Source of the DNA: Bauldia sp.
Lineage (GTDB): Bacteria > Pseudomonadota > Alphaproteobacteria > Rhizobiales > Kaistiaceae
Assembly: GCA_026126025.1 (NCBI GenBank)
Contig: JAHCJZ010000011.1
Coordinates: 1 to 64,000, forward strand
Length of the DNA stretch: 64,000 nt
Direction: 5' to 3'
In this document: piece after piece, positions 18,499-26,652 of the stretch
How the letters are laid out: the number at the start of each line of letters is the position of its first letter
Position numbering within the stretch: the first letter of the stretch is position 1
Translations under genes and position numbers: made by a program
Notes under the pieces: model-generated
Told to the model about the DNA's origin: nothing
Database searches by the model: none
Seen by the model: only the letters and a program-made list of their open reading frames with translations

Positions 18499-18662
18499 AC
18501 ACTACTCGCATCAAGCGTTTGTCGCAATTCAAGAGGTTCGCTGGCGCGGTCTTGGGCAAGCTGGATCGGCGCCAGAACAGCACCAATGTTGTCAACGTAG
18601 GAGGACAAACCTTCGACGTTAAGCGCGTGGCGCATTGCGAAATCGACAGCATTCATGCATAG
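18495..18662 (+). CDS. Possible small ORF coupled to the START-like gene
   Basis: GTG at 18495 overlaps the previous stop (GTGA) and opens a 55-residue frame: VNTTRIKRLSQFKRFAG at the start, VNVGGQTFDVKRVAHCEID near the end. Base composition here is clearly less GC-rich than in flanking genes. The overlap suggests translational coupling, but no family is recognised and the length is within chance. The rest of the 18499-18844 gap holds the cold shock promoter and leader. Confidence 0.3.
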   Translation: MNTTRIKRLSQFKRFAGAVLGKLDRRQNSTNVVNVGGQTFDVKRVAHCEIDSIHA

Positions 18663-18670
18663 ACTATATT
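18643..18670 (+). promoter_or_regulatory. Promoter of the second cold shock gene
   Basis: TCGACA (18643-18648) and TATATT (18665-18670) separated by 16 bp, each one base from the sigma-70 consensus, in an AT-rich patch. Transcription from about 18677 would give a leader of about 168 nt before the cold shock ATG, close in length to the regulated leader of E. coli cspA. Confidence 0.5.
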
Positions 18671-18844
18671 GGGGAGAAGACTTCGGAAGATCGGCACGCG
18701 GGCGACTTTTCAGGATGGTCCGGGGCGGCGGGGGAGGACTCGACGGCGCGGCAGGACTTGGAAGACGCATCAAGGGCTAGGGAGCGCGGATCGGCTCCTT
18801 CTTTCGGGGCTGTCGCCCTGGAACATTAGACCTGGGAAAAGACG

Positions 18845-19060
18845 ATGCGTCAGAATGGCACCGTGAAATTCTTCAACGCGGCAAAGGGTTACGGCTTCAT
18901 CACCCCGGATGACGGGGGGAAGGATGTTTTCGTGCATGTCACCGCGGTCGAGCAGTCCGGCCTCGCCGGCCTCACCGACGGCATGCGGATCTCGTTCGAG
19001 ACCGAGCCCGACAAGCGGGGCAAGGGACCGAAGGCCGTCGAGCTTCAGGCAAGCGCCTGA
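18845..19060 (+). CDS. Cold shock domain protein (second copy)
   Basis: A 71-residue single cold shock domain protein, about 70 percent identical by eye to the one at 9425-9640. RNP1 is KGYGFITP and RNP2 VFVHVTAV; the C terminus is TEPDKRGKGPKAVELQ. The start follows CTGGGAAAAGACG, a modest ribosome binding site. The long upstream leader suggests post-transcriptional, temperature-sensitive control as known for cspA-type genes, though no specific structure is proven. It is terminated by the hairpin at 19118-19140 against ilvE. Confidence 0.93.
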   Translation: MRQNGTVKFFNAAKGYGFITPDDGGKDVFVHVTAVEQSGLAGLTDGMRISFETEPDKRGKGPKAVELQASA

Positions 19061-19117
19061 CGGCTGCCGCGCCAGGACGCGGCCAGACCGGAGCGACAAT
19101 CGGTTCGGAAATGGGAT

Positions 19118-19140
19118 CGGCCGGCGCCTCGCGCCGGCCG
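19118..19140. terminator. Shared hairpin between cold shock gene and ilvE
   Basis: Perfect 10-bp stem CGGCCGGCGC / GCGCCGGCCG with a 3-nt loop, between two convergent genes. GTTGCTT follows on the plus strand. It could serve both directions. Confidence 0.6.
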
Positions 19141-19146
19141 GTTGCT

Positions 19147-20043
19147 TCAGGCGTCGGCGAGCGCCGGCTCCGGCGCCGTCACCGCCGCCTGGTAGTCTTC
19201 CATCATCGCGCGCGAGAACGCGCCCGGCGTGAAGCGGTGCGGGCCGATCTCCGACACCGGCGTCACCTCGGCGGCCGTGCCGGTCAGCCAGCACTCGCTG
19301 AAGGTCGGCAACTCCTCCGGCATGATCGCCCGCTCGACGACCGTCCAGCCGCGGCGGCGCGCGAGGCCGATGACGGTCTGTCGGGTGATGCCGTCGAGGA
19401 AGCAGTCCGGCGTCGGCGTGTGGATTTCGCCGTCGCGCACAAAGAAGACGTTGGCGCCGGTCGCCTCGGCGACGCGGCCGCGATAGTCGAGCATCATCGC
19501 GTCGGCATAGCCCTTCTGCTCCGCCGCGTGCTTCGACAGCGTGCAGATCATGTAGAGGCCGGCCGCCTTCGCCTTCGACGGCGCGGTGGCCGGGTCGGGG
19601 CGGCGCCATTGCGAAATGTCGAGCCGGATCCCCTTGAGCCGCTCCTCCGGCTTGAAATAGGACGGCCACGCCCACGCGGCGATCGCCAGGTTGATCTTGT
19701 TGTGCTGCGCCGAGACGCCCATCATCTCGCTGCCGCGCCACGCGATCGGGCGGAGATAGGCGTCGGCGAGCCCGGCCCTCTCCAGCGTCTCGCGCGTCGC
19801 CGCGTTGACCTCCTCGACCGAGTACGGGATCGTGAAGCCGAGGAGCCGCGCCGACTCGTGGAGCCGGCTTGTGTGCTCGTCGAGGTGGAAGATCGCGCCG
19901 CCATAGGCGCGCTCGCCCTCGAACACGGCGCTCGCATAATGGAGGCCGTGGGTCAGGACATGGACCTTGGCCTCGCGCCACGGCACGAAGTCGCCGTTCA
20001 TCCAGATGACGCCGTCGCGATCGTCAAAGGGCTGTGGTGCCAT
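19147..20043 (-). CDS. ilvE: Branched-chain amino acid aminotransferase
   Basis: A 298-residue fold-type IV PLP enzyme that makes valine, leucine and isoleucine from their 2-oxo acids with glutamate. Family landmarks are MNGDFVPWREAKVHVLTHGL, the PLP lysine in AKAAGLY, GYADAMMLD and EATGANVFFVRDG. TTG 20064 extends the frame by 7 codons, but ATG 20043 with AAGAGG upstream is preferred. It is divergent from the MarR-type gene, the same neighbourhood seen for petP/petR in other alphaproteobacteria. Confidence 0.93.
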   Translation of the reverse strand: MAPQPFDDRDGVIWMNGDFVPWREAKVHVLTHGLHYASAVFEGERAYGGAIFHLDEHTSRLHESARLLGFTIPYSVEEVNAATRETLERAGLADAYLRPIAWRGSEMMGVSAQHNKINLAIAAWAWPSYFKPEERLKGIRLDISQWRRPDPATAPSKAKAAGLYMICTLSKHAAEQKGYADAMMLDYRGRVAEATGANVFFVRDGEIHTPTPDCFLDGITRQTVIGLARRRGWTVVERAIMPEELPTFSECWLTGTAAEVTPVSEIGPHRFTPGAFSRAMMEDYQAAVTAPEPALADA

Positions 20044-20230
20044 GGCGTACCTCTTGCGGAGCAATGTCCCGCCGCGGCGACCATCCCGCGCACCGCGGCG
20101 CTTTCCCTGGGGCCGTCAAGCCATGTCGGGCTTTTGCGTTGCCGTCAATCAGCCGGTAGACTCTGAAGAAATCGGCCGAAAACGGCGCCGATGCCAACCT
20201 TGGCGCGACGACGGCCGACCCTAGTCCCCG

Positions 20231-20767
20231 ATGCCGAAATATGTCAATATGGCTGACGTAATTTCCGAGATGCTGCCGGACGCCGCCGCGCCGCGCAAGC
20301 GGAGCGTCCGGCCGCCCGCACCGGACGAGATCGAGCTGATCGAGCTGCTGTTCTTCGCCTATCGCGACTTCGTCTCCGACCCCGACGAGGTGCTGGCGAC
20401 CTACGGCTTCGGCCGGGCGCATCACCGCGTCCTCCATTTCGTCGCCCGCAATCCCGGCATCCGGGTCGCTGACCTCCTCGACATATTGCGCATCACCAAG
20501 CAGAGCCTCGGCCGGGTGCTGAAGCAGCTGGTCGACGCCAGCTTCATCGAGCAGCGCCCCGGACCGCGCGACCGCCGCCAGCGCCTCCTCTTCACCACCG
20601 CGACCGGGCAGGAGCTCGCCGAGCGGCTGTCGGAGATGCAGTCGCGTCGCATCCGCGCCGCCCTCCAGGCGGTGCCGCCCGCGCAGCGCGCCGGCGCGCG
20701 GGAGTTCCTGCGCAGCATGATCGACACCGGCGAGCGCGCCAAGGTGGCGCGGCTGATCGCGCGGTGA
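20231..20767 (+). CDS. petP: MarR-family regulator, PetP-like
   Basis: A 178-residue MarR winged-helix protein. The DNA-binding segment is NPGIRVADLLDILRITKQSL, followed by the wing around RQRLLFTT. FFAYRDFVSDPDEVLATYGFGRAHHRVLHF is close to what I recall of PetP. The gene order MarR - response regulator next to ilvE matches Rhodobacter capsulatus PetP/PetR, which are needed for cytochrome bc1 expression. The start is uncertain because no ribosome binding site precedes ATG 20231, and a palindrome sits within the first ten codons. Stop and next start are 4 bp apart. Confidence 0.82.
   Translation: MPKYVNMADVISEMLPDAAAPRKRSVRPPAPDEIELIELLFFAYRDFVSDPDEVLATYGFGRAHHRVLHFVARNPGIRVADLLDILRITKQSLGRVLKQLVDASFIEQRPGPRDRRQRLLFTTATGQELAERLSEMQSRRIRAALQAVPPAQRAGAREFLRSMIDTGERAKVARLIAR
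20241..20259. promoter_or_regulatory. Palindrome at the start of the MarR-type gene
   Basis: ATGTCA-N7-TGACGT (5 of 6 arm positions pair) inside an AT-rich island of otherwise GC-rich DNA, spanning the first codons of the MarR gene in the ilvE intergenic side. Size and symmetry suit a MarR dimer, so autoregulation is plausible. Confidence 0.35.
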
Positions 20768-20771
20768 CGCC

Positions 20772-21491
20772 GTGAACGCCCGCCCGCCGACCCAGCCCGG
20801 CCCGCCGCAGGACGAGGCCCCGCACCTTCTCGTCATCGACGACGACCGCCGCATTCGCGCCCTCCTGTCGCGCTATCTCGTCGAGCACGGCTATCGCGTC
20901 ACCGTCGCGGCCAATGCCGAGGACGCGCGCCGCCAGCTCGGCGGCCTCGCCTTCGACCTCCTCATCGTCGACCTGATGATGCCGGGCGAGAACGGCCTCG
21001 ATCTGACGCGCAGCCTCCGGGCGGAGATGGGCGTGCCGATCCTGATCCTCACCGCGCGCGGCGAGCCGGAGACCCGCATCGAGGGCCTCGAAAGCGGCGC
21101 CGACGACTATCTCGCCAAGCCCTTCGAGCCGCGCGAGCTGCTGCTGCGTGTCGCCAACATCCTGCGCCGCACCGGTACGTCCGACGCGCCGCTGATCGAG
21201 GAGGTCCGCTTCGGCCCGTTCGTCTTCCACCTCCAGCGCCAGGACCTGACGCGGAACGGCCAGCCTGTGCCGCTGACCGCGCGCGAGAAGAGCATCCTCA
21301 AGGCCTTCGCCGAAGCGCCGGGGCAGACCGTCGACCGCCTCGCTTTGCTCGGCCAGGACGGCCTCGCCGGCGACCGCACCGTCGACGTCCAGATCAACCG
21401 CCTCCGCCGCAAGATCGAGGACGACCCCGCCAACCCGCTCTACCTTCAGACCGTCCGCGGCGTCGGCTACCGCCTCGTGACCGAGGCGTGA
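20772..21491 (+). CDS. petR: OmpR/PhoB-family response regulator, PetR-like
   Basis: A 239-residue response regulator. The receiver domain spans about residues 15-130 with acidic triad DDD near 23-25, phosphoacceptor D67 in LLIVDLMMP and the conserved lysine in YLAKPFEP. The C-terminal winged helix (about 145-237) has the OmpR-type ending DVQINRLRRKIEDDP and VRGVGYRLV. A GTG start lies 4 bp past the MarR stop, so the two are coupled. The nearest relatives by context are PetR proteins, linked to bc1 complex expression. The kinase gene follows after a palindromic repeat. Confidence 0.9.
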   Translation: MNARPPTQPGPPQDEAPHLLVIDDDRRIRALLSRYLVEHGYRVTVAANAEDARRQLGGLAFDLLIVDLMMPGENGLDLTRSLRAEMGVPILILTARGEPETRIEGLESGADDYLAKPFEPRELLLRVANILRRTGTSDAPLIEEVRFGPFVFHLQRQDLTRNGQPVPLTAREKSILKAFAEAPGQTVDRLALLGQDGLAGDRTVDVQINRLRRKIEDDPANPLYLQTVRGVGYRLVTEA

Positions 21492-21525
21492 CGATGGGTC
21501 TGGGTCCGGGCCTCCTCCACCGTTC

Positions 21526-21604
21526 GTCACCCCGGCGAAGGCCGGGGTCCAGAGCCCCATACGCCGCGTTCCCGGCTCTGGATTCCGGCCTTCGCCGGAA
21601 TGAC
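21526..21604. repeat. Palindromic repeat, family C copy 3
   Basis: Same element as 7954-8035, inserted between the response regulator and its kinase, where it may reduce or separate kinase expression within the operon. Confidence 0.8.
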
Positions 21605-21615
21605 GAAGGAGGGGC

Positions 21616-23157
21616 ATGGGCGCCATGTCGCCCGGCCGGGGCGTAGCGATGGCCGTCGTCACCCAGCCCGGCGCGGCATCGCGCAACCGCATCGCGGCGG
21701 TCTTTGCCGCGATCGGCCGCGTGCTCGACGGCGCGGTGCGCGGCGTCGGCGCGATGCTGCGGGCGACGCGGGACGGCATCCATGTCGTCCTCGACGCCAT
21801 CCCCGGTGTCTCGCAGCTCTATGCCGGCTATCGCCGCGGCGTGCGCAAGCTCGCGCTGGCGATGCCGAAGGGCCTCTACCAGCGCTCGCTGATCATCATC
21901 ATCGCGCCGATCGTGCTGCTCCAGGCGGTGGTCGCCTTCGTCGTGATGGAGCAGCACTGGCAGACCGTGACGCGCCAGCTCTCGGCCGCCACCACGCGCG
22001 ACATCGCCGCGCTCGTCGCCATGCTGGGCGACCTTGCGCCCGGCGCCGACAACGCCCCGCTCTTCCGCGTCGCCCGCGATCAGTTCGACCTGACCGCGGC
22101 GCTGCTGCCGCCGGGACCCCTGCCGCAGCAGAGCGCCCGGCCGTTCTTCACCCTCCTCGACGAGACCATGAGCGAGCAGCTGACCGAGCAGGTCGGCCGG
22201 CCGTTCTGGATCGACACCGTCGGCGCGTCGAACCTGATGGAGGTGCGGATCGCGTTGGAGGACGGCGCGGTGCTCCAGGTCTTCGCGCCGCGCAGCCAGA
22301 GCTACACCTCGCCCTCCTACATCTTCATCCTGTGGATGGTCGGCACCAGCCTCGTCCTCCTCACCATCGCGATCCTCTTCCTGCGCAACCAGATCCTGCC
22401 GATCCAGCGCCTCGCCGACGCCGCCGAGAGCTTCGGCAAGGGCCGCCCGACGCCGGCCTTCAAGCCGCGCGGCGCCCGCGAGGTCCGCCAGGCGAGCGCT
22501 GCGTTCCTGGAGATGCGCGAGCGCATCGCGCGCCAGATGGAGCAGCGCACCGCGATGCTGGCCGGCGTATCGCATGACCTCCGCACCGTGCTGACGCGCT
22601 TCCGCCTGCAGCTGGAACTCCTCGACAAATCGCCCGACGTGGACGAGCTCCACGACGACATCGACGACATGCAGGCGATGCTCGAAGGCTACCTCGCCTT
22701 TGCCAGCGGCGATGGCGGCGAGCAGCCCGCGCCGTCGCCGGTCGAGGACCTGCTGCTGCGCGTCGCCGAGGATACGCAGCCCGGCGGCTGCGCGCTGACG
22801 GTGCGCTATCACGGCGCGCCGACCGTCATTCTCCGCCCCCTCGCCTTCCGGCGCTGCATCGGCAACCTCGCCCGCAACGCCTGCCGCCACGGCCGGCGCG
22901 TTGCGATCGAGGGCGTGCAGGAGAGCGGCTGGCTGACCGTGACCGTCGACGATGACGGCCCCGGCGTGCCGGCCGAGGAACGCGAGAAGGTGTTCCGCCC
23001 CTTCTACCGGCTCGACGCCGCGCGCAACCTCGACCAGAGCGGCACCGGCCTCGGCCTCGCCATCGCCCGCGACATCGCCCGCATCCATGGCGGCGACATC
23101 ACCCTCGGCGACAGCCCCCTCGGCGGGCTCAGAGCGACGGTGAGGATACCGGGCTGA
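21616..23157 (+). CDS. EnvZ-like sensor histidine kinase
   Basis: A 513-residue inner-membrane kinase, presumably the partner of the preceding response regulator. Membrane segments are near residues 90-110 and 235-257, with a periplasmic sensor of about 125 residues between. A HAMP-like linker leads to the H-box GVSHDLRTVLTRF (H320). N (NLARNACRHG), G1 (DDDGPGV) and G2 (GTGLGLA) boxes follow. The H-box has V where EnvZ has the well-conserved proline (LRTPLTR); that proline often matters for phosphatase activity. The start at 21616 lies just past a repeat, and later ATGs are possible. Confidence 0.9.
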   Translation: MGAMSPGRGVAMAVVTQPGAASRNRIAAVFAAIGRVLDGAVRGVGAMLRATRDGIHVVLDAIPGVSQLYAGYRRGVRKLALAMPKGLYQRSLIIIIAPIVLLQAVVAFVVMEQHWQTVTRQLSAATTRDIAALVAMLGDLAPGADNAPLFRVARDQFDLTAALLPPGPLPQQSARPFFTLLDETMSEQLTEQVGRPFWIDTVGASNLMEVRIALEDGAVLQVFAPRSQSYTSPSYIFILWMVGTSLVLLTIAILFLRNQILPIQRLADAAESFGKGRPTPAFKPRGAREVRQASAAFLEMRERIARQMEQRTAMLAGVSHDLRTVLTRFRLQLELLDKSPDVDELHDDIDDMQAMLEGYLAFASGDGGEQPAPSPVEDLLLRVAEDTQPGGCALTVRYHGAPTVILRPLAFRRCIGNLARNACRHGRRVAIEGVQESGWLTVTVDDDGPGVPAEEREKVFRPFYRLDAARNLDQSGTGLGLAIARDIARIHGGDITLGDSPLGGLRATVRIPG

Positions 23158-23166
23158 GCGGTGAAT

Positions 23167-23230
23167 GGTGAATGGTCAATGGTGAATGGGGCGCTTGCCG
23201 GATTCCCCCATTCACCATTCACTATTCACC
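23167..23230. repeat. Long hairpin of GGTGAATGG type between convergent genes
   Basis: Two 25-nt arms (23167-23191 and 23206-23230) pair with two mismatches around a 14-nt loop. The arms are built of GTGAATGGTGAATGG-like units. AT-richer than its surroundings, it separates the histidine kinase and proC and probably ends both transcripts. Confidence 0.75.
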
Positions 23231-23239
23231 GACCGTCTC

Positions 23240-24097
23240 TCACCCACCCTTCGCCAGCTCCTCCGCCCGCTTCTTCGCGGCGGCGGCAGCGCGGCGGATC
23301 AGCGGCGCGAGGCCGTCCTTTGCCATCAGCACGTCGAGGGCGGCGGCGGTGGTGCCGTTGGGTGAGGTGACGTTCTTCCGCAGCGTGGCGGGGTCGTCGC
23401 CCGTCGCGGCGAGGAGGGCGCCGGCGCCGGAGATGGTGGCGTCGGCGAGCCGCCGCGCCAGCTCCGCGGGCAGCCCGACCGCGACGCCGGCTTCGGCCAG
23501 CGTCTCGGCGAGGAGGAAGACATAGGCGGGGCCGGACCCGGACACCGCCGTCACCGCGTCGATCAGGCCCTCGTCGGCGACCCATTCGACCGACCCCGCG
23601 GCCGAGAGCAGCGCCGTCGCGAGCGCGCGCTGCGCATCGCCGACGCCGGGCGCGGCGACCGCGACGGTGATCCCCTGCCCGATCTGCGCCGGCGTGTTCG
23701 GCATCGAGCGGACAACCTGCCCGCCGCCCACCATGTTGCCGAGCGTGGCGAGCGTGATCCCCGCCGCGATCGACAGCACCAGCGTGTCGGGGCCGACGAG
23801 GGGACGGAAGGCGGGCAGCGTCTCGCCCAGCGCCTGCGGCTTCACCGCGATCACCAGCGCGCCAGCCGTCAGCCCCTCGGGCGGCGCGGCCTCGACCCGG
23901 CCCGCAACGCGCGCGAGGAGCGCCGAGGTCGGAGCCGGGGCGGCGGGATCGACGACGCGGAGCGCGGCGGCGCGGAGCCCGGCCTTGAGCCAGCCCGCCA
24001 GCAGCGCCCCGCCCATCTTGCCGGCGCCGGCGAGAACCAGCGGCCGCTCGGGCGTGAGGGCGGCAAGCGCGTCTGCGGCAGGGCCGGGCTTCTCCAT
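23240..24097 (-). CDS. proC: Pyrroline-5-carboxylate reductase
   Basis: A 285-residue cytosolic enzyme for the last step of proline synthesis, reducing pyrroline-5-carboxylate with NAD(P)H. The Rossmann motif is LVLAGAGKMGGALLAGW (about residues 20-36). VVRSMPNTPAQIGQG and the signature AVSGSGPAYVFLLAE with SPNGTTAAALDVL are all intact. A GTG at 24112 could extend it by 5 codons; ATG 24097 is chosen. It is transcribed away from the GST gene. Confidence 0.95.
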   Translation of the reverse strand: MEKPGPAADALAALTPERPLVLAGAGKMGGALLAGWLKAGLRAAALRVVDPAAPAPTSALLARVAGRVEAAPPEGLTAGALVIAVKPQALGETLPAFRPLVGPDTLVLSIAAGITLATLGNMVGGGQVVRSMPNTPAQIGQGITVAVAAPGVGDAQRALATALLSAAGSVEWVADEGLIDAVTAVSGSGPAYVFLLAETLAEAGVAVGLPAELARRLADATISGAGALLAATGDDPATLRKNVTSPNGTTAAALDVLMAKDGLAPLIRRAAAAAKKRAEELAKGG

Positions 24098-24198
24098 CCC
24101 GGACCTATCCACCGGGAACGGCGGCCGCGCAAGCAGGCTTGAGACGGCGGCGGCGAGCGACGATAGTCGCCGCCCGTTCCACGCAGCCGGAGGCCATG

Positions 24199-24795
24199 AT
24201 GCAGCTCTACGGATCCAACACCTCGCCCTATGCCCGCAAGATTCGCATCGCCGCGATCGAGCTGGGCGTGATGGACCGGATCACCTTCACCGCCTTCGAC
24301 GTCGGCACGATGCAGCCGGAGCTGGTGAAGCTGAACCCGCTCCACAAGGTGCCGGTGCTGGTGACCGACGACGGGCGGGCGCTGTTCGATTCCCCCGTGA
24401 TCGCCGAATGGCTCGACGTGACCTATGGCCCGCGCCTCCTCCCCGCCTCCGGCCCCGCGCGCTGGAGCGTGCTGACGGTCGCCGCGCTCGCCGACGGCAT
24501 CCTCGACGCGGCGGTGCCGGCGCGCGCCGAGCGGCTCCGCCCGCCCGAGCAGCAGTCGGCCGCGGCGATCGAGAAGAACCTCGGCAAGGTCGCCCGCGCG
24601 CTCGACTGGCTCGACCAGAACGATTCCTGGCACGCCGGCGCCCCCGATTTCGGCCAGATCGGCGTCGGCTGCGCGATCGGCTATCTCGAATTCCGCATGC
24701 CCGACCTCGCGGTCCTCTCCACCCGCCCCCGCCTCGCCGCCTGGAACGCCGGCTTCTCGGCGCGCCCCGCGATGAAAGCCACCGTGCCGCACTGA
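24199..24795 (+). CDS. Glutathione S-transferase family protein
   Basis: A 198-residue GST-fold protein. The N-terminal thioredoxin-like domain begins MQLYGSNTSPYARKIRIAA, with the glutathione-contacting segments LHKVPVLVTDDG and LFDSPVIAEWL. The C-terminal helical domain follows. SPYARK places a serine near the thiol-activating position. The first ATG (24196) is only 3 nt from GGAGG, so the second ATG is chosen. Substrate unknown. It may be a stress-response GST; there is no operon context. Confidence 0.85.
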   Translation: MQLYGSNTSPYARKIRIAAIELGVMDRITFTAFDVGTMQPELVKLNPLHKVPVLVTDDGRALFDSPVIAEWLDVTYGPRLLPASGPARWSVLTVAALADGILDAAVPARAERLRPPEQQSAAAIEKNLGKVARALDWLDQNDSWHAGAPDFGQIGVGCAIGYLEFRMPDLAVLSTRPRLAAWNAGFSARPAMKATVPH

Positions 24796-24810
24796 CTGCG
24801 CCTGGCCAAA

Positions 24811-24933
24811 GTTGAACCCTTCCCTGGTGGAAGGGTCGAAACCGCATCGCGGTTTCGGGGAAGGGGGCGGCCGTACCCCTCTCCCGAAGCTCGCTTCGCG
24901 ATCTTCGACCTCTCCACGAGGGAGAGGTTCAAG
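24811..24933. repeat. Inverted repeat element, family F, complete copy
   Basis: Inverted ends GTTGAACCCTTCC and GGAGAGGTTCAAG, about 30 nt each, flank further hairpins (AACCGCATCGCGGTT and CGAAGCTCGCTTCG). The right half matches positions 1-75. It lies between the convergent GST gene and the secreted protein gene. Confidence 0.75.
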
Positions 24934-24941
24934 AGGCGGAA

Positions 24942-25466
24942 TCACTCCGGCGGCAGATCGAGCTCGTAGAGGCCATGGAGCGACGTGACGCCTGAAGCAC
25001 CGCCGCGATCGTCGCGGCGGATGGCGTCGATGATCGCAGCGCCATCGCCCTTCGCCCCGGTGAAGCGGCCGGTGCCGCCGGTCATGTACCAGCCGCCCTC
25101 GCAGCGGTCGTCGCGGCCGATGCAGCTGATCTGGATGGTGAGCGCGCTCCGGTCGGCGGCGGTCACCGTGCAATAGGCGTTGGTGAAGAGGCTGGCCGCG
25201 CCGACCCCCTGCACCTCGATGAGGAACTGGCAGGTCGCGGCGAGCCCGTCGAGCGCGCCTCCGTCGGCGAGCCGGCCGGACGCGATCCCGAACAGCACCG
25301 AATGCCCCGGCTCGAACTGCGTGAGCGTGCCCCCGCCCTGCCAGGCGAGCGTGGCCGAAAGCGAGTACTCACCCGCCGAAGCCGGCGCACCAAAAGCAAC
25401 GGCCGCGCAGAGGCTTAGCGCGGCCGTCGGAATCGATCTGCGAAGGCGGGAAGCACGGCGCGTCAT
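24942..25466 (-). CDS. Secreted hypothetical protein
   Basis: A 174-residue exported protein. The signal peptide runs to about residue 31 (ASA-G). The mature part is beta-rich and contains SGRLADGGALDGLAATC, YCTVTAADRS and EGGWYMTGGTGRFTGAKGDG. The last segment is a glycine-rich motif seen in several periplasmic beta-barrel-like proteins of unknown role. Four cysteines could pair. It is 10 bp downstream of the YbjN gene and probably co-transcribed. Confidence 0.7.
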   Translation of the reverse strand: MTRRASRLRRSIPTAALSLCAAVAFGAPASAGEYSLSATLAWQGGGTLTQFEPGHSVLFGIASGRLADGGALDGLAATCQFLIEVQGVGAASLFTNAYCTVTAADRSALTIQISCIGRDDRCEGGWYMTGGTGRFTGAKGDGAAIIDAIRRDDRGGASGVTSLHGLYELDLPPE

Positions 25467-25476
25467 GCGCCGATGA

Positions 25477-25977
25477 TTACGCCTCTCCGGCGGTCTCGAA
25501 CAGCACCGCCTCCAGCGCCTCGGGCGCGGTCTTGCCGGCCCACACCACGAACTGGAACGCCGGGAAATAGCGCTCGCAGGCGTCGATCGCGGAGGAGATC
25601 AGGCTCTCGACCTGCTGCTCGGTGGGGTCGGCGCCGCCGGAGAGGAGGAGCGTCTGGCGGAACATCACCAGCCCCTCCTGGCTCCACAGGTCGAAATGGC
25701 CGATCCACATCTGCTCGTTGACGAGGGCGAGGAGGCGCATCACCTCGAGCTTGCGCATCTCGGAGACCTTGAGGTCGAACGCGCAGGACAGATGCACCGC
25801 CTCCATCTCCTCCATCCACGCGAAGGAGACGTGATAGTCGGCAAGCCCCGCCTTGATCGAGATCGTGATCTCATCGTCCCCGGAGCGCTCGAACGACCAG
25901 TCGTGCCCGCCGGCGATCGTTTCGATCGTGTCGACCGGGTTGGTGTGCCGTTCCGCTTCGAAATCAACAAGGCTCAT
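25477..25977 (-). CDS. YbjN domain-containing protein
   Basis: A 166-residue protein of the YbjN family (bacterial sensory transduction regulator fold, similar to type III secretion chaperones). Typical features are an acidic N terminus, the segment DDEITISIKAGLADYHVSFAW, and VMRLLALVNEQMWIGHFDLW. In alphaproteobacteria this gene usually neighbours proC, as here at 1.4 kb. The cellular role is poorly defined, with links to motility and stress in E. coli. ATG 25977 with GAAAGGG upstream is preferred over an extension of 12 codons. Confidence 0.82.
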   Translation of the reverse strand: MSLVDFEAERHTNPVDTIETIAGGHDWSFERSGDDEITISIKAGLADYHVSFAWMEEMEAVHLSCAFDLKVSEMRKLEVMRLLALVNEQMWIGHFDLWSQEGLVMFRQTLLLSGGADPTEQQVESLISSAIDACERYFPAFQFVVWAGKTAPEALEAVLFETAGEA

Positions 25978-26162
25978 GGTCAGGCCCTTTCGGCAGGCGG
26001 GCGGCGAATGCACGCCCGAAGAGGCGGAGCGACACCCGATGCCGAAGGACTGGGCCCCGACCGGGAGCGGCGCGAATCTTCGTTACGAATCAGCATATAG
26101 GCTTCCGCCGTCACACGGCTGTCTTTCTCGCTGAGGCGGCTATGCGGCTTGTGGACAGGCGC

Positions 26163-26501
26163 TCAGGCCGCCCCGCCGGACTTGCGCGACCGGCGCGCCG
26201 CGGTGGCGGCGCCGACCGCCGGCCCGCTCGGCGGCACCGGCGCGGGAACGCCGCCGCCGAGCCGGGCTTCGAGCGCGTCGATGCGTTTCTGCAGGCGCTC
26301 GTTCTCCTCGCGCGCCCGGACCGCCATCTCGCGGACCGCCTCGAATTCCTCCCGCCGCACCAGATCCATGTCGGCGACGAGCCGTTCGGCCTGGCCGCGG
26401 AAGAGGTTGCCCGCCTCGCGGCGGACGCCCTGCGCGACGCCGGCGGCGTCGTTCATCAGCTTGGCGAACTGGTCGTAGAACCGGTTGGAGGTCTGGGTCA
26501 T
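26163..26501 (-). CDS. ubiK: UbiK (YqiC/BMFP) accessory factor
   Basis: A 112-residue small helical protein. The N-terminal RFYDQFAKLMNDAAGVAQGV and coiled-coil REEFEAVREMAVRAREENER (about residues 50-80) are typical of the BMFP/UbiK family, which binds UbiJ and assists the ubiquinone hydroxylation complex. Family members also interact with membranes. The C-terminal tail is Ala/Pro/Arg-rich. It is divergent from lgt with 151 bp between, a recurrent alphaproteobacterial arrangement. Confidence 0.85.
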   Translation of the reverse strand: MTQTSNRFYDQFAKLMNDAAGVAQGVRREAGNLFRGQAERLVADMDLVRREEFEAVREMAVRAREENERLQKRIDALEARLGGGVPAPVPPSGPAVGAATAARRSRKSGGAA

Positions 26502-26652
26502 GGCGGTACCCTTTCAATCGGGCGCGATGGGCGGCGCCCGTACACAATGCCGCTCCGGTATTATGGGAACCGGCGGAAGACGGCGCAAGGGAGCCGCTCC
26601 GGGCGTGCCTTGACCGTGCCCTCAAGGCGAAGCACCGTCCGGCCGAATCGCC

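Noticed and set aside
18369-18773. Minus-strand frame of 134 codons over the START-like gene end
   Set aside because: Overlaps the START-like gene and the cold shock promoter; no motif and no ribosome binding site.
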